A stretch of 44,801 nt of DNA from Patescibacteria group bacterium (GCA_016926555.1 JAFGOI010000013.1:1-44801); one strand, 5' to 3'. Counted from the stretch's first letter, positions 8,870-18,997 are shown. Numbers and translations are program-made. Notes: a model not told the origin generated them from the sequence alone.

Positions 8870-11309
8870 GTTCTGACTTTTCCTCCAACGTACTTAATAT
8901 CTCCCAAGCCCTATCACAAACTTGATCTGGAACACCTGCCATCTTGGCTACATCTATACCAAAACTATGATCCGCGCCTCCTCTTACAACTGTATGCAAA
9001 AACACCGGTTCGGCCCCGTTGCGTTTTACCGCAACATTATAGTTCTTGATCTTATCGGGATACTTTTCTTCAAGATTTTGAAGTTCGTGGTAATGGGTTG
9101 CAAACATTGTTTTTGGAGTCAAGTTTGGGTTGCTAACTAGATATTCGGTAACAGCCCACGCGATACTTATCCCATCATATGTACTCGTACCTCGCCCTAT
9201 CTCATCCATGATTACCAAACTGTCACTTGTCGCGTTATTAAGTATATTTGCAGTCTCAACCATTTCCACCATAAAGGTTGACAAACCAGAGCTTATTACA
9301 TCCGAGGCACCGCTTCGAACAAATATTTTATCAACTAATGAGATTCCCGCCGATTTAGCAGGTACAAAACAACCTATTTGGGCCATAAGCACCATTACTG
9401 CAACTTGCCGGATAAATACGGACTTTCCGGCCATATTTGGCCCGGTGATAATAAGTAGCTGATTTGCTTTGCTATCAAGGTAAACATCATTTGGAACAAA
9501 CTGCATATACTCAATATTACTTTCCACCACAGGGTGCCTACCCTGTTTTATATCAATGACGCCATCATTCCTAACCTCGGGTTTACATAATAAGTCTCTC
9601 TCAGAGAGATTCGCAAAACACACAAGACAATCAAGTACAGCTATTGCATCAGATAAATCCTGTAGCTCTCTAATATAATTCAAAACACTCCCGACGACTT
9701 CCTGAAATATTTCATATTCGATCTCTTTGATCCTCTCCCCAGCTGCTAGTATTATCTCTTCATGCTCTTTTAGTTCCGGCGTAATAAACCTCTCTGCGTT
9801 AACTAGGGTCTGCTTTCTAATATAATCTTCAGGTACAAGATTCAAATTCGGTCTAGTAACTTCAATATAGTAGCCGAAAACCTGGTTGAACCTCACCTTT
9901 AACGAATTTATCTTGGTTCTCCCTTTTTCTTCTTCCTCTAATTTAACTAGATAATTCTGGCTTGACGTAACCTTCTCTCTTAATTCATCAAGCTTCGAGT
10001 TAATCCCATCTTTAATCAAATCTCCCCCTTTTGGATCAAAGGGAGGTTCTTCCACAATATATTTTTCTATATATTCAGACAAGGATTTCACTTCGGACGT
10101 ATAAAGATTTCCCACATTATCAAGTAATTCTTCCCCGGAATTTCCCAAAACACCCTTGATATCTTCGATCGTTTCCAAAGAATTCTTCACACGAATCAAA
10201 TCTCTGGGGTTTCCCAAACCGGCAGATAATCTTGAAATCGCTCTTTCTATGTCTGATACTTCACTCAACAATCTCTCCGTTTTCTTCCTTTTAAGTTTAT
10301 TTTTGAGCAGAAATTCAATAGACGAATATCTTTCTTCTATCTTCTTTCTCGATTTTAAAGGATTAAGAAGCCATCTTCTCAACATCCTGCCACCCATGGG
10401 GGATTCTGTATGATCTAAATATTCAACTAAAGTTCCTCTTTGAGATGTGTTTTTTATGGATGAGAACAACTCGAGATTGGAAATCGTCGAAGAGCCCAAA
10501 TTCACAAAATCTCCCGAAAAGGAGGTAATCTTCTTAAAATGGGAGACATCTCCTTTCTGGGTATACCTCAGATACCCCAATAAACCGGCGGATGCTTTTT
10601 GGCCATACTCTAATTCACTTATTCCATTAGTGCGTAAGCTATTACTCCCAAAACTATTATCTAACTCCTCCCGGTAATTTTCGGCATTAGCTGACCAATC
10701 TTCGTGGGAAGATACATTTTTTACCTTAAAATTATTGAGAACCTTCTGTAACTCTGGATTGCTATAGTTTTCTTCCGAGAGCACAACTTCCGAGGGCAAA
10801 TACTTTGAAAGGTCTGCCGACAAAGCTTCAACTAAATTATCTCCTTCATATTCATTGACGTTGAAATACCCCGTTGAAATATCTGCCAAAGCCAGGCCAA
10901 TCTTATGCCCTTCAATATGTATACCGGCAATATAATTATTCTCTTTTTCGGAAAGAGTCTTTTCATCAAGAAGCGTCCCGGGCGTCACAATCCGTACAAC
11001 CTCTCTTTCTACGAGTTTATTCGATGTAATATCCCCCACTTGTTCGCATATAGCAACTTTATATCCCGCTTCAACAAGTTTAGATAAATATGCATCCAAC
11101 GCGTGATAAGGAATTCCTGACATGGGTATCCTTCCATCTTTCCCCCTACTTCTACTTGTTAGAGCAATATTCAAAACACTAGCCCCGATTTTAGCGTCAT
11201 CAAAAAACATCTCGTAGAAATCTCCTAGTCTAAATAACAACAAGCAGTTTGGATGCTCTTTTTTCAGTTTTGCGTACTGATTCATCATTGGTGTTTGAAA
11301 TTCATTCAT
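8853..11309 (-). CDS. mutS: DNA mismatch repair protein MutS
   Basis: MutS binds base mismatches and small loops and, on ATP exchange, recruits MutL. The mismatch-probing Phe-x-Glu is visible at residues 31-33 (GDFYEMF). The connector, lever and clamp regions follow. The C-terminal ATPase has Walker A GPNMAGKS (about residue 621), Walker B LVIMDEIGRGTSTYDG (about residue 700) and ATHYHEL. The length (818 aa) is close to that of bacterial MutS1. The start at 11309 is supported by the homologous N-terminus (TPMMNQYAKLKKEHP) and by an extended -10 nine bases upstream. It is first in the mutS-mutL operon. Confidence 0.97.
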   Translation of the reverse strand: MNEFQTPMMNQYAKLKKEHPNCLLLFRLGDFYEMFFDDAKIGASVLNIALTSRSRGKDGRIPMSGIPYHALDAYLSKLVEAGYKVAICEQVGDITSNKLVEREVVRIVTPGTLLDEKTLSEKENNYIAGIHIEGHKIGLALADISTGYFNVNEYEGDNLVEALSADLSKYLPSEVVLSEENYSNPELQKVLNNFKVKNVSSHEDWSANAENYREELDNSFGSNSLRTNGISELEYGQKASAGLLGYLRYTQKGDVSHFKKITSFSGDFVNLGSSTISNLELFSSIKNTSQRGTLVEYLDHTESPMGGRMLRRWLLNPLKSRKKIEERYSSIEFLLKNKLKRKKTERLLSEVSDIERAISRLSAGLGNPRDLIRVKNSLETIEDIKGVLGNSGEELLDNVGNLYTSEVKSLSEYIEKYIVEEPPFDPKGGDLIKDGINSKLDELREKVTSSQNYLVKLEEEEKGRTKINSLKVRFNQVFGYYIEVTRPNLNLVPEDYIRKQTLVNAERFITPELKEHEEIILAAGERIKEIEYEIFQEVVGSVLNYIRELQDLSDAIAVLDCLVCFANLSERDLLCKPEVRNDGVIDIKQGRHPVVESNIEYMQFVPNDVYLDSKANQLLIITGPNMAGKSVFIRQVAVMVLMAQIGCFVPAKSAGISLVDKIFVRSGASDVISSGLSTFMVEMVETANILNNATSDSLVIMDEIGRGTSTYDGISIAWAVTEYLVSNPNLTPKTMFATHYHELQNLEEKYPDKIKNYNVAVKRNGAEPVFLHTVVRGGADHSFGIDVAKMAGVPDQVCDRAWEILSTLEEKSEHEKGN

Positions 11310-11318
11310 TGTAGAAAT

Positions 11319-11327
11319 ATTCTAGCA
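11319..11327 (-). promoter_or_regulatory. Extended -10 of mutS
   Basis: On the minus strand TGCTAGAAT (TGn plus TAGAAT) ends nine bases before the mutS ATG, predicting a transcript with a leader of at most a few bases. Confidence 0.5.
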
Positions 11328-11353
11328 TTGTACATTGTGAAAATAACTCGCAT

Positions 11354-11362
11354 TGCTATAAT
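11354..11362 (+). promoter_or_regulatory. Extended -10 of the SIMPL gene
   Basis: TGCTATAAT is a full consensus extended -10. It ends eight bases before the ATG at 11371, so transcription should start at or next to the start codon. It diverges from the mutS promoter, and the two -10 elements are about 30 bp apart. Confidence 0.65.
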
Positions 11363-11370
11363 TCATATAT

Positions 11371-12099
11371 ATGAAAAACAAACTAGTAATATCAATACCG
11401 ACCATTCTTGCTATATTGCTGGCAACTTATCTTTTCCCTTGGAAGAAAATTAACTGGGGAACGCTAAGAATAGGCCCGGAAAGAACGATAACTGTTTCCG
11501 GACAGGCATCAATAACCGAAGCGAACCAGATCGCCCACTTCACCGCGGGAGTACTCACATCAAATGATGATAAGGGTACTGCCGTCTCCGAGGTTGAAAA
11601 TAAAATGAAAAACATCGTTGACGCTATCAAAGCTTTTGGTATACCAAACAGTGATATCAAAACAGAATCCGTAAGTGTTTATGAAAGAGAGGACGAAATT
11701 TATGAGCGCGAGAAAAAAGTTGACTTGGGTAAATGGCACGCGAGCAGTTCCATATCTATAGTTTTAAGAGACATCGATAAAGCTTCGGAATTTACAAGTC
11801 TGTTAACAGAACTGGAAACATCAAACGTATACGGTCCTAATTTCACCTTAGATGATACTCAAGAAACAGAAAAGAAGCTGCTCGAAGACGCAATTGGCAA
11901 TGCCCGAGAAAAAGCTGAGATCGTAGCGGAAACTCAAGATGTCAAACTTGGTGATATCATCAGTGTTTCAGAAGGCTACCAACAACAGTCTCTGCTTTTT
12001 GCCAGAGAAGAAAGCATCGCTATAGACACGGGGATGCCTATGGAACCCGGATCATCGAAAGTAAGCAAGACTGTAACAGTAACATTTGGAGTTAAATGA
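11371..12099 (+). CDS. SIMPL (DUF541) domain protein, membrane-anchored
   Basis: The product has 242 residues. An N-terminal helix (residues 4-23, LVISIPTILAILLATYLF) anchors it. The rest is a SIMPL/DUF541 domain, starting ITVSGQASITEANQIAHFTA and ending SKTVTVTFGVK, with the family's pattern of alternating strands and a central helix (AIGNAREKAEIVAETQDVKL). Members occur in periplasmic or surface proteins linked to oxidative-stress defence or unknown envelope roles; the biochemical activity is not established. The next gene on the same strand starts 26 bp downstream but has its own -10. Confidence 0.85.
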   Translation: MKNKLVISIPTILAILLATYLFPWKKINWGTLRIGPERTITVSGQASITEANQIAHFTAGVLTSNDDKGTAVSEVENKMKNIVDAIKAFGIPNSDIKTESVSVYEREDEIYEREKKVDLGKWHASSSISIVLRDIDKASEFTSLLTELETSNVYGPNFTLDDTQETEKKLLEDAIGNAREKAEIVAETQDVKLGDIISVSEGYQQQSLLFAREESIAIDTGMPMEPGSSKVSKTVTVTFGVK

Positions 12100-12113
12100 G
12101 AATATAGATATAG

Positions 12114-12119
12114 TATACT
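12114..12119 (+). promoter_or_regulatory. -10 of the GT39-like gene
   Basis: TATACT ends six bases before the GTG at 12126. The nearby ATG at 12124 is followed at once by TGA, so the GTG is the only usable start that close. Confidence 0.5.
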
Positions 12120-12125
12120 TTCGAT

Positions 12126-13772
12126 GTGACCAAAAACTCACAAAAAGAGCCTAGTGGGATGGAATATCCTCGTTACGAAAATCGCATCAGTAGTTTTCTT
12201 GCAAACAAGTATGTTTTTTCTGTTCTGCTTATAACTGTCATTGGACTACTTTTTCGCATCCACCATATTGAATTTGGCCTCCCCCACAGCTTCCACGCCG
12301 ATGAGCCGGAAATAGTGGAACTGGCCATAAAGTACACTTACGAAATTAGAGATATAATCTCAAACAACGACTGGTACAAATTAGTCCCAATTTCTTATGT
12401 ATACGGCACTTTCCCAACATATTTACTAACTTTTCTAACAATGGGGTTTAGTAAAATAAACGGTCTACTCGGTATAACCTTTGAGAAAATGCACATCTAT
12501 ATTTTTCTGCGAATCATAACTTCTCTTATATCACTCTCTGTTATCCCCGTGGGCGCAATCCTCTACAATAAACTATTCAGGGATAGGAAAGGCGCTGTTA
12601 TTGCGGCCTCACTTCTTGCCTTAAACTGGAAACTAATCGTGCACGCTCATTATGTAAATATGGATATATTCGTTTCCACCCTACTATTTTGGTCTTTCCT
12701 TTCAATGTATATGTATTTTAAAAAAGATACCGATACAGTTTATACTGTCATATCAGGTTTGCTGGTTGGCTTCTCTATAGGAACGAAATTTACAACGCTA
12801 CTTACTGTCCCATTATTCCTGTATTTATTCTTAAAGAAAAAAGATTACAGAGGACTGTTTGCTTTTGGGTTTATTATATTTGGAACATTTCTAGCAACAA
12901 ATCCCTTTTCAATAATCTTCGCAACCAACTTTACATTCAGAATATATTCAATGATGTTCAAAGAAGCGGGAATGGTATTCGATTCGGTGGATCACAATAT
13001 TTTTAAGTACGTTTCAGCACTAATTTATATGACTACACTTCCCCTAGTTATAAGCTCTTTCTTTGGAAAGGCTGCGGCAAGAAAAGACAATGAAAACACC
13101 CCTTTCCATATTTTTTTAATTGGACACATAGTATTCTATTTAGCGTTCTACTCCCTGCAGTCAAGATTAGTCTTCAGATGGCTTTTACCAATACTGCCAA
13201 TAATGCTTTTATACTCAGCAAAAGGATTTATTATACTTAAAGAGAAATTGCCAAAAAAAGCGTACTACTTATTTATATGCATTTCTGCAGCATATTACGT
13301 TTCGTTTCCTTTACTATTACTAAAACAGTTTCAAAGAAACACACCTAAATCAGCCGCGTATATATGGATGCAAGAAAACGCGGATCCTTCAACCAATAAA
13401 CTCGTATATACAGAGGAGGGATTAGACCCCATGAATAAGCTCCCTGGGGCTAGAGTTCTCAGATATAAAGCATACGAATACGAAGGCGCCCAGTATTTTT
13501 TGCCTGAAAATCCTATTGGCTACAACTACATTGTTCTAGCATCGCGACCTATGGAAAACTACAAAAAACCTGAAATTATAGAAAAATACCCTTATTACTT
13601 TGAAAAATGGGCGCGGTTTGAACATGAACTTCTTCACGGTGAAAGGTATGAACTAGTGAAAAAATTTGTTCTTCCAAAACCAAACCTCATACCTTTATCA
13701 GATATATACATATATAAAAACAAAAAACCTGTTCCGGAAAATGTAAATAGCCCAATTTACCAATTTTTATAG
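12126..13772 (+). CDS. GT39/ArnT-like membrane glycosyltransferase
   Basis: The protein has 548 residues, with about ten hydrophobic helices in the first 400 and a soluble C-terminal part. The first external loop carries [11 protein letters not shown] (Asp59-Glu60), the acidic pair typical of the PMT/ArnT/GT-C fold that uses polyprenyl-phosphate sugars. Such enzymes transfer a sugar from a lipid carrier to protein, lipid or glycan outside the membrane; the acceptor here is unknown. The C-terminal segment ([20 protein letters not shown]) resembles that of dolichyl-phosphate-mannose-type proteins. The GTG start is chosen from the -10 placement; an ATG eleven codons on (12159) is an alternative. 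The 3' end overlaps the end of rpoD by 6 bp, convergently. Confidence 0.8.
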   Translation: MTKNSQKEPSGMEYPRYENRISSFLANKYVFSVLLITVIGLLFRIHHIEFGLPHSFHADEPEIVELAIKYTYEIRDIISNNDWYKLVPISYVYGTFPTYLLTFLTMGFSKINGLLGITFEKMHIYIFLRIITSLISLSVIPVGAILYNKLFRDRKGAVIAASLLALNWKLIVHAHYVNMDIFVSTLLFWSFLSMYMYFKKDTDTVYTVISGLLVGFSIGTKFTTLLTVPLFLYLFLKKKDYRGLFAFGFIIFGTFLATNPFSIIFATNFTFRIYSMMFKEAGMVFDSVDHNIFKYVSALIYMTTLPLVISSFFGKAAARKDNENTPFHIFLIGHIVFYLAFYSLQSRLVFRWLLPILPIMLLYSAKGFIILKEKLPKKAYYLFICISAAYYVSFPLLLLKQFQRNTPKSAAYIWMQENADPSTNKLVYTEEGLDPMNKLPGARVLRYKAYEYEGAQYFLPENPIGYNYIVLASRPMENYKKPEIIEKYPYYFEKWARFEHELLHGERYELVKKFVLPKPNLIPLSDIYIYKNKKPVPENVNSPIYQFL

Positions 13773-15020
13773 ATAATCTCTAAGTCGTATACTCCTAGAG
13801 GGGTGGCGCAGTTTTCTCAAAGCTTTAGCTTCTATCTGTCTTATTCTCTCCCGGGTAACGCCAAAAACCTTACCAACCTCTTCTAAAGTACGCGTTCTCC
13901 CATCTTTTAAACCAAAACGTAGTTCTAAAACTTTCTGCTCCCTGGGGTTTAGTGTATGTAGTACATCAGTGATATGGCCTTTTAATAAATCTCTGCTCGC
14001 AGATTCAAATGGGGACAGCGCAGTTTCGTCTTCTATAAACTCCTTCAAGCGGGTATCTTCTTCCTTGCCTACCGGGGTTTCAAGTGATGTCGTGTTCTGA
14101 GAGATCTTCACAATTTCATGCGCCTTTTCCTCCTCTATACCCATGATTTTTGCTACCTCCTCCGGCGTTGGCGCCCTTTCCAAGTGCTGTTCAAGCTGCC
14201 GCGCAATCTTTTTATATTTATTTATTGTCTCTACCATATGCACCGGTATTCTAATTGTTTTCGCCTGATCAGCTATAGCTCTTGTTATAGCTTGCCTAAT
14301 CCACCATGTAGCATACGTTGAGAATTTAAACCCGCGTCTCCAGTCAAATTTCTCTACAGCCCGCATCAATCCGATATTTCCTTCTTGAATTAAATCTAAA
14401 AACATCAAACCTCTCCCCATATACTTCTTGGCGATTGAGACAACAAGTCTAAGATTGGCCTGTGCTAGTTTTTCAGCGGCAGCACGGCACTCTTTGTCAG
14501 TGTACTTGTCCTCGGAAGCAGAAATATCTCTCATTATCCCCATCTCTATACCAAGTTCATCGGCAACCTCAGATAAAGACACTTTTTTTCCCTTTTCTTT
14601 CTCCATAACCTTTTTCGTGTCCTTATACCGAATTATCTCCGCTTTTCTTGCTAGCGTAACCTCTTCTTCTGCTGTTAACAGATCTACTTTACCAATCTCT
14701 CTTAGATACATCCTGACCGGATCTGAAGATGCCGTTTTGTCGAGTTTAATCTGAGATAGATCAATCTCGTCTACTTTAGCCATCCTAGCCGCTTCTTCGG
14801 CTGAATCAACATCAAACACATCAATGCCCACATCCATAAGCTTTTCATAGAGCATGTCCAACTCCTCTATCTTTTCTTCTGCTTCAGGAAATAGTTCCAA
14901 GACTTCATCAAGAGTCAAAAAACCCTGCTTTTTTCCCCTTTTAACCAATCGTGCTATTAACGCTTCAGGTTTTGATGAGGTTTTATTATCTTTTTCTTTA
15001 GTACTCTTCTTTCTTGCCAT
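13767..15020 (-). CDS. rpoD: Primary sigma factor RpoD (sigma-70)
   Basis: The protein has 417 residues. A basic N-terminus leads to a region 1.1-like segment ([20 protein letters not shown]), then region 1.2 ([20 protein letters not shown]). Region 2 contains [19 protein letters not shown] and [15 protein letters not shown], the -10 melting and recognition helices. Region 3 follows, and region 4 ([38 protein letters not shown]) is the -35 reader. It lacks the large non-conserved region of proteobacterial RpoD. As the only sigma factor seen here, it presumably reads the TGnTATAAT promoters of this window. Its start overlaps the end of dnaG by 23 bp, the common macromolecular-synthesis operon order. 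Confidence 0.97.
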   Translation of the reverse strand: MARKKSTKEKDNKTSSKPEALIARLVKRGKKQGFLTLDEVLELFPEAEEKIEELDMLYEKLMDVGIDVFDVDSAEEAARMAKVDEIDLSQIKLDKTASSDPVRMYLREIGKVDLLTAEEEVTLARKAEIIRYKDTKKVMEKEKGKKVSLSEVADELGIEMGIMRDISASEDKYTDKECRAAAEKLAQANLRLVVSIAKKYMGRGLMFLDLIQEGNIGLMRAVEKFDWRRGFKFSTYATWWIRQAITRAIADQAKTIRIPVHMVETINKYKKIARQLEQHLERAPTPEEVAKIMGIEEEKAHEIVKISQNTTSLETPVGKEEDTRLKEFIEDETALSPFESASRDLLKGHITDVLHTLNPREQKVLELRFGLKDGRTRTLEEVGKVFGVTRERIRQIEAKALRKLRHPSRSIRLRDYL

Positions 15021-16797
15021 CTTTTTTATCTACCAACTCCTGTGATAATTTCTTAAAATCACGTGTGAGTTTCTGCACCTCCTGTTTTTCATTTGACATC
15101 TCGGCCAACTTAATCCTTTCACTAAGATTTTTCAGCTCCCTTTTTACGAAGTCGGATTTGAGAGATTTTAATACTAATTCTAATTCTCTCAAAATATCCG
15201 CTTCTTCTCCAATGGTTTCTTCAAAAGTCTCCAAATACAAGTCGGATATCAAAGCCTTACTTGGATCGTCCAACCCGCCTATAAACTTCTTAATATCAAA
15301 AGGCTTATTTTCTTCTTCTATGTATTGGCCCAGTTCATTTACCACTCTTTTAACCATATTATCATTGATATAATCCGCGTTGATTTTATATATAAATTCT
15401 CTAATCGTGTCAACCCCTGATCTAATTAATAATCCCAGTAAATACATCTCTTTGGAGCTGTGCAACGTGCTGTCAACACCCTTTTTGGTCTCTTCAGCTA
15501 TTTTATCGCTTTCAGTTTTTCTCTTGCGTGCATCTTTATCAAACAGAGTTCTTACTGTTTCCTCACGAATGTCTAATTCTTTCGATATCTGTTTTACGTA
15601 ATGATCTAGTAAGACCATATTACCGATACGGGAAAAGTAAGGTGCCAACTCATTCACTATATTCTTTTTTCCAATCGCTGAAGTTTTATCGTATTTTTTT
15701 AAGAGGGTTGCAAGAAAATAATCATACACCGACACCGCGGTCTCTATTATTCTTTTTGTTTTCTCCAGGTCAGTTTTTATCAACTCGTCAAGGTCCTTAT
15801 ACCCATCTGGTATCATAATTACCTTAATATTAAACTCAAATTTCTCAGCTATTCCTATCGCCCTATAGACTGCGTTTAGCCCCGCTTGATCGGAATCAAA
15901 GCAAAAAACTATGTCATTCGTATAACGAGAAAGTATTCTAAGCTGATTTTCTGTCAGAGAGGTACCGGAGGATGCTATAACGTTTTTTATGCCGTTCTGA
16001 TGCGCAGAAATAACATCCATCTGACCTTCCGTAACTATCGCACCATACTTCTTAATCTCTATTTTGGCTTTATCAAGGCCAAAAAGATACGAGCTCTTAT
16101 AAAAGACGGGGGTCTCGGGGGTGTTCAGATACTTAGGATCGCGCCCAACTATATCACGACCCGTAAACCCAACTGTACGGCCATCGATTCCCGCAAGGGG
16201 AAAGATTACCCTGCCTCGAAACTTATCAATAAACCCATTACCTAATTTCCTTCTAACAATCAAACCCGCTGCCAACATCTCTTCTTGGGTAACAGAATTT
16301 TTCTGTAAAAATTTATATAAGGAATTCGAGGAATCAATCGCATATCCCAATCTAAAAAGGTCTATAGAAGCGTCTGTTACACTACGTTCTTTTTTCAGAT
16401 ACTTGCGTGCAACAGCGCCCGATTTGTGCTTCGTAAGAACATAATTATAGAATCTTGTAGCGAGTTCATTTATATCGTATATTCTTTTTTTAAGTTTACT
16501 TTTTGGGTCATACTCAACTTTTTCAAGCGTCACTCCCGCTCTTTCCGCCAAAATTTCTAGGGCATTTATAAAATCTATTCCTTCAATCTGTTCAATAAAC
16601 GAAAACATGTCTCCGCCCGCGCCACAACCAAAACATTTATAAATCTGCAATTCAGGAGAAACCATGAAGGATGGTGTTTTTTCGCCGTGAAAAGGGCACA
16701 AACCCTTGTAGCTTTTTCCGGCCTTTTTTAGTGAAACATATCCACCAATTACGTCAACAATATCTAAGGTTTGTTTTATCTGGGAAACAGGATCCAT
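14998..16797 (-). CDS. dnaG: DNA primase DnaG
   Basis: DnaG makes RNA primers at the replication fork. I start it at ATG 16797 (599 aa, beginning [20 protein letters not shown]) rather than at the upstream ATG 16833, because homologues begin near this segment and an extended -10 sits six bases before it. The N-terminal CHC2-type zinc site is Cys34, His37, Cys55 and Cys58 ([11 protein letters not shown] ... [11 protein letters not shown]). The Toprim core shows [14 protein letters not shown] (near residue 255) and CFDSDQAG (near residue 299). The C-terminal third is helical and likely contacts the helicase. It overlaps rpoD downstream. Confidence 0.96.
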   Translation of the reverse strand: MDPVSQIKQTLDIVDVIGGYVSLKKAGKSYKGLCPFHGEKTPSFMVSPELQIYKCFGCGAGGDMFSFIEQIEGIDFINALEILAERAGVTLEKVEYDPKSKLKKRIYDINELATRFYNYVLTKHKSGAVARKYLKKERSVTDASIDLFRLGYAIDSSNSLYKFLQKNSVTQEEMLAAGLIVRRKLGNGFIDKFRGRVIFPLAGIDGRTVGFTGRDIVGRDPKYLNTPETPVFYKSSYLFGLDKAKIEIKKYGAIVTEGQMDVISAHQNGIKNVIASSGTSLTENQLRILSRYTNDIVFCFDSDQAGLNAVYRAIGIAEKFEFNIKVIMIPDGYKDLDELIKTDLEKTKRIIETAVSVYDYFLATLLKKYDKTSAIGKKNIVNELAPYFSRIGNMVLLDHYVKQISKELDIREETVRTLFDKDARKRKTESDKIAEETKKGVDSTLHSSKEMYLLGLLIRSGVDTIREFIYKINADYINDNMVKRVVNELGQYIEEENKPFDIKKFIGGLDDPSKALISDLYLETFEETIGEEADILRELELVLKSLKSDFVKRELKNLSERIKLAEMSNEKQEVQKLTRDFKKLSQELVDKKDGKKEEY

Positions 16798-16803
16798 TAG
16801 ATT

Positions 16804-16812
16804 GTGTATACC
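16804..16812 (-). promoter_or_regulatory. Extended -10 of the dnaG-rpoD operon
   Basis: On the minus strand TGGTATACA ends six bases before ATG 16797, placing the expected transcript start on the A of the start codon. This argues against the longer dnaG reading frame. Confidence 0.55.
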
Positions 16813-16981
16813 ATACACAAAGGATATCCGCAATTGTAACTTATTCGCCCATACTGTATACGGGGATGTTCCGAATCGTTTTTCGCGGGTGTAAGTGCTA
16901 CGATCCAGTGAAATAGATCAACCGTTGCTTCCGGATCCATTCCACCTAAGATACCTATTGATTTTAAAATGGATTGAGAAT

Positions 16982-17080
16982 CTAATCTTTCTTTTGCGGT
17001 CTATTTCCTACGAAAATTATTATAGCAACCCCCACACCAATGACTGCAAATATAAGATAAACTAAAGCCAGTGTATTCAT
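16982..17080 (-). CDS. 32-aa single-helix membrane microprotein
   Basis: The 33-codon frame encodes MNTLALVYLIFAVIGVGVAI, then IIFVGNRPQKKD: one strong membrane helix and a short basic cytoplasmic tail, the classic layout of bacterial membrane micropeptides. The start lies two bases after the stop of the decayed upstream frame, which suggests they were once a two-gene operon. I know no family. It could be chance, but the clean helix-plus-basic-tail layout and the junction argue for a real or recently lost gene. Confidence 0.4.
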   Translation of the reverse strand: MNTLALVYLIFAVIGVGVAIIIFVGNRPQKKD

Positions 17081-17082
17081 AT

Positions 17083-17277
17083 CTAGGATAAAATCCTTTC
17101 TAGTCTCAATGATACCCACCAAAAGAAAAACGTCAAGGTTATACCTGATAAGACAACGGGGAGCAACCCCTCCGAGTTTAATGAACTAATCAAAGGAGTT
17201 ACGACTGATGACCCTAAAAACACCTAACCTGCGTTGTCAAATATATTCGAAAATCTCTTTAATTGAGGGTTGTGAAA
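17083..17277 (-). pseudogene. Decayed small membrane protein gene
   Basis: One minus-strand frame reads HNPQLKRFSNIFDNAG, a TAG, then VFLGSSVVTPLISSLNSEG and LLPVVLSGITLTFFFWWVSL, ending RLERILS. The text on both sides of the TAG fits one small two-helix membrane protein with an amphipathic start, so I read it as a gene interrupted by a nonsense codon and lacking an in-frame start. The GTG directly after the TAG could alternatively start a 46-residue protein. No function can be given. The rest of 16834-17370 holds nothing else I can support except small hairpins. Confidence 0.35.
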
Positions 17278-17370
17278 AAACCCACATGTAATCTTATACC
17301 ATAACTCGACATGTATATCAGGTTGTATATTCTACTAAGAATAGGGGGGATTCGGCCACTGGTTCTCGCC

Positions 17371-17390
17371 TGGCGGAGGGAGGGGGATTC
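17371..17390 (-). repeat. Detached copy of a tRNA-Ser 3' end
   Basis: Twenty bases are identical to the last 20 bases (T-arm half, acceptor and CCA) of the tRNA-Ser at 17782-17871, in the same orientation and 391 bp downstream of its 3' end. No other part of a tRNA is present. Such duplicated tRNA 3' ends are the usual mark of integration at a tRNA gene. Confidence 0.7.
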
Positions 17391-17418
17391 ACTTGGAACT
17401 TTTTTCAGTAATAATAAT

Positions 17419-17646
17419 TTAATAGCGTATGGTGCTTGTATAGCTGACAATAAAATACAGAGCAACAATAAAAACAACGATAAGTGAAACAGTTATTGAT
17501 AATATAATATTCTTTTTAGAAAGAATTAAAGCCGAGAAAAACCCCCCTAAGAAAATAAGTACCAAAATCACAGGCCTATTGTAGCTAAACAGCGCAGTTT
17601 GAAGCGCAACAAACGTACCCTGAGATGTTGGAGCCTGTATTCCCAT
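17419..17646 (-). CDS. Small two-helix membrane protein (75 aa)
   Basis: From ATG 17646 the product begins MGIQAPTSQGTFVALQTALF and has two hydrophobic helices near residues 26-42 (VILVLIFLGGFFSALIL) and 46-69 (IILSITVSLIVVFIVALYFI), ending in a short basic tail. I chose 17646 over the upstream ATG 17664 because TACAAT lies exactly six bases before it. The family is not recognised. The gene lies between an intact tRNA-Ser and a detached copy of that tRNA's 3' end, so it may be the only cargo of a very small or eroded integrated element. Confidence 0.5.
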   Translation of the reverse strand: MGIQAPTSQGTFVALQTALFSYNRPVILVLIFLGGFFSALILSKKNIILSITVSLIVVFIVALYFIVSYTSTIRY

Positions 17647-17652
17647 GTAAGA

Positions 17653-17658
17653 ATTGTA
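17653..17658 (-). promoter_or_regulatory. -10 of the small membrane gene
   Basis: TACAAT on the minus strand, six bases before ATG 17646. Confidence 0.4.
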
Positions 17659-17781
17659 ATACAAAATTTAAGAAAACAAAACCGCATATAGCTTCTAGCA
17701 CAACAAGAAATAGCATCAGCACAATACAAAATACCCTATCAGGAACTGGCAAATGTTTCAAAATCTAACGATATTGATATA

Positions 17782-17871
17782 TGGCGGAGGGAGGGGGATT
17801 CGAACCCCCGTGCCGCTTTCACAGCGCGTCGCTTTCCAGGCGAGCCGATTAGTCCACTCTCGCATCCCTCC
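17782..17871 (-). tRNA. tRNA-Ser (anticodon GGA)
   Basis: The minus strand reads GGAGGGA ... TCCCTCC-G-CCA for the acceptor stem. The anticodon loop is CTGGAAA (GGA). There is a long class II variable arm, and the T-loop is GGTTCGAATCC. CCA is encoded. Length is 90 nt. Confidence 0.96.
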
Positions 17872-17908
17872 ACGAACTGGTAAATTTTAACATGAATAGA
17901 TAGTTATA

Positions 17909-18988
17909 TTATAAGTATTTGCTCAATTTCCTGTCTCGAAGCTCTGATTGTATTTCCTTAACTTTTTCTGCCTTATCCCGAGGTATAACTAACAAAATAT
18001 CATCCGTATCAACCACCACTAAATCTTTAACTCCCATAACAGCAACCAGCTTTTTCTCATTAGTACTTTTTATTATTGAGCCGGTTGAATCAATAGACAC
18101 TACCATTCCACTTTCATAATTCTTCCCCTGACTGCTCAAAAACTCATATAGAGAATTCCACGTTCCGATATCCGTCCATTCAAAAGGTAATAGTACAACG
18201 TAGCCATCAGAAAACACATGACTGGTAACTTCTTCTGTTTTTCCCTCTCGCATCTCTGAATAAATACTTTCTAACTTATCGCCGTTTTTAGATTTACCAA
18301 CCACTTCTTTTATGTCCATAAGGCTTTTGTACCAATCCGGTGCGTGTTTTTTATACGCATTGAGCATTAGCTCCGGATACCAACACCCATGGTTGCAATG
18401 CATAGCCACATAAAAATCCGTCACAAGCTTCTTTGTTTTGTAGAAGTCATTATTTCTCTCTATATATTCATCTACTTCAAAAATGTTGAGTTTTGCATCA
18501 CTCTTAACCCTTTTGCCAAGTTTTAGGTAATCTATTCCCAAGGTTGGGTAATTTGCTTTCATACCGCCGGTAATATATTTTCTATCTCTCACAACAAGTT
18601 TCTGCATTTCAGAAATCATCTTCAGATATTCTTCCTCCGGTTCTCTCAGACAATCTGTCTGAACCAGCATAAAAGGTTCATTCGGGTAGGACAATGCGAG
18701 CATTAAAAACACAAACCCCTCTGCCGGTCCCCTTCCTTTTTTAGCATCCGGCTCAACAATGTAATTCTTTACCGGAATCTGGGGAGCCTGTTCCATAGAC
18801 AACTTAACATATTTTTCTTTTGTCGAAACAAAGAGATCTTCCGCGGGATAGGCCTGTAATAAAGTTTTTACCTGGTACGAAAATAGGGAAGTGCTATTTG
18901 CGATTTTTTGGAACTGCTTCGGGAGTTTTTCCCTGCTCAATGGCCATAGTTTTGTGCCTTGGCCACCTGTTTGCAGAATGAACTTCAT
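17909..18988 (-). CDS. manC: Mannose-1-phosphate guanylyltransferase-like protein
   Basis: These enzymes make GDP-mannose from GTP and mannose-1-phosphate for glycans. The N-terminus has the nucleotidyltransferase signature GGQGTKLWPLSREKLPKQF at residues 8-26. FMLVQTDCLREPEEEY stands where the metal-binding acidic loop is expected, with TDC in place of the usual SDH. VVVDTDDILLVIPRDKAEKV near the C-terminus is the family's closing beta-helix segment. At 359 residues it is the monofunctional short form with no isomerase domain. The product could feed glycosylation by enzymes such as the GT39-like protein at 12126 (inference). An extended -10 lies nine bases before the start. Confidence 0.85.
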   Translation of the reverse strand: MKFILQTGGQGTKLWPLSREKLPKQFQKIANSTSLFSYQVKTLLQAYPAEDLFVSTKEKYVKLSMEQAPQIPVKNYIVEPDAKKGRGPAEGFVFLMLALSYPNEPFMLVQTDCLREPEEEYLKMISEMQKLVVRDRKYITGGMKANYPTLGIDYLKLGKRVKSDAKLNIFEVDEYIERNNDFYKTKKLVTDFYVAMHCNHGCWYPELMLNAYKKHAPDWYKSLMDIKEVVGKSKNGDKLESIYSEMREGKTEEVTSHVFSDGYVVLLPFEWTDIGTWNSLYEFLSSQGKNYESGMVVSIDSTGSIIKSTNEKKLVAVMGVKDLVVVDTDDILLVIPRDKAEKVKEIQSELRDRKLSKYL

Positions 18989-18997
18989 AGTTAATTA

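Noticed and set aside
16798-16833. Longer DnaG N-terminus from ATG 16833
   Set aside because: It adds 12 residues not expected in primases and would run through the extended -10 at 16804-16812.
17083-17277. Recoded UAG (stop read as an amino acid)
   Set aside because: The frame would improve if the TAG were read through, but TAG ends normal genes here (for example the GT39-like gene at 13772), and the frame has no start, so decay is simpler.
17259-17477. 72-residue minus-strand ORF
   Set aside because: It runs across the detached tRNA-Ser fragment and overlaps the small membrane gene in another frame; no start signal and no coherent domain.
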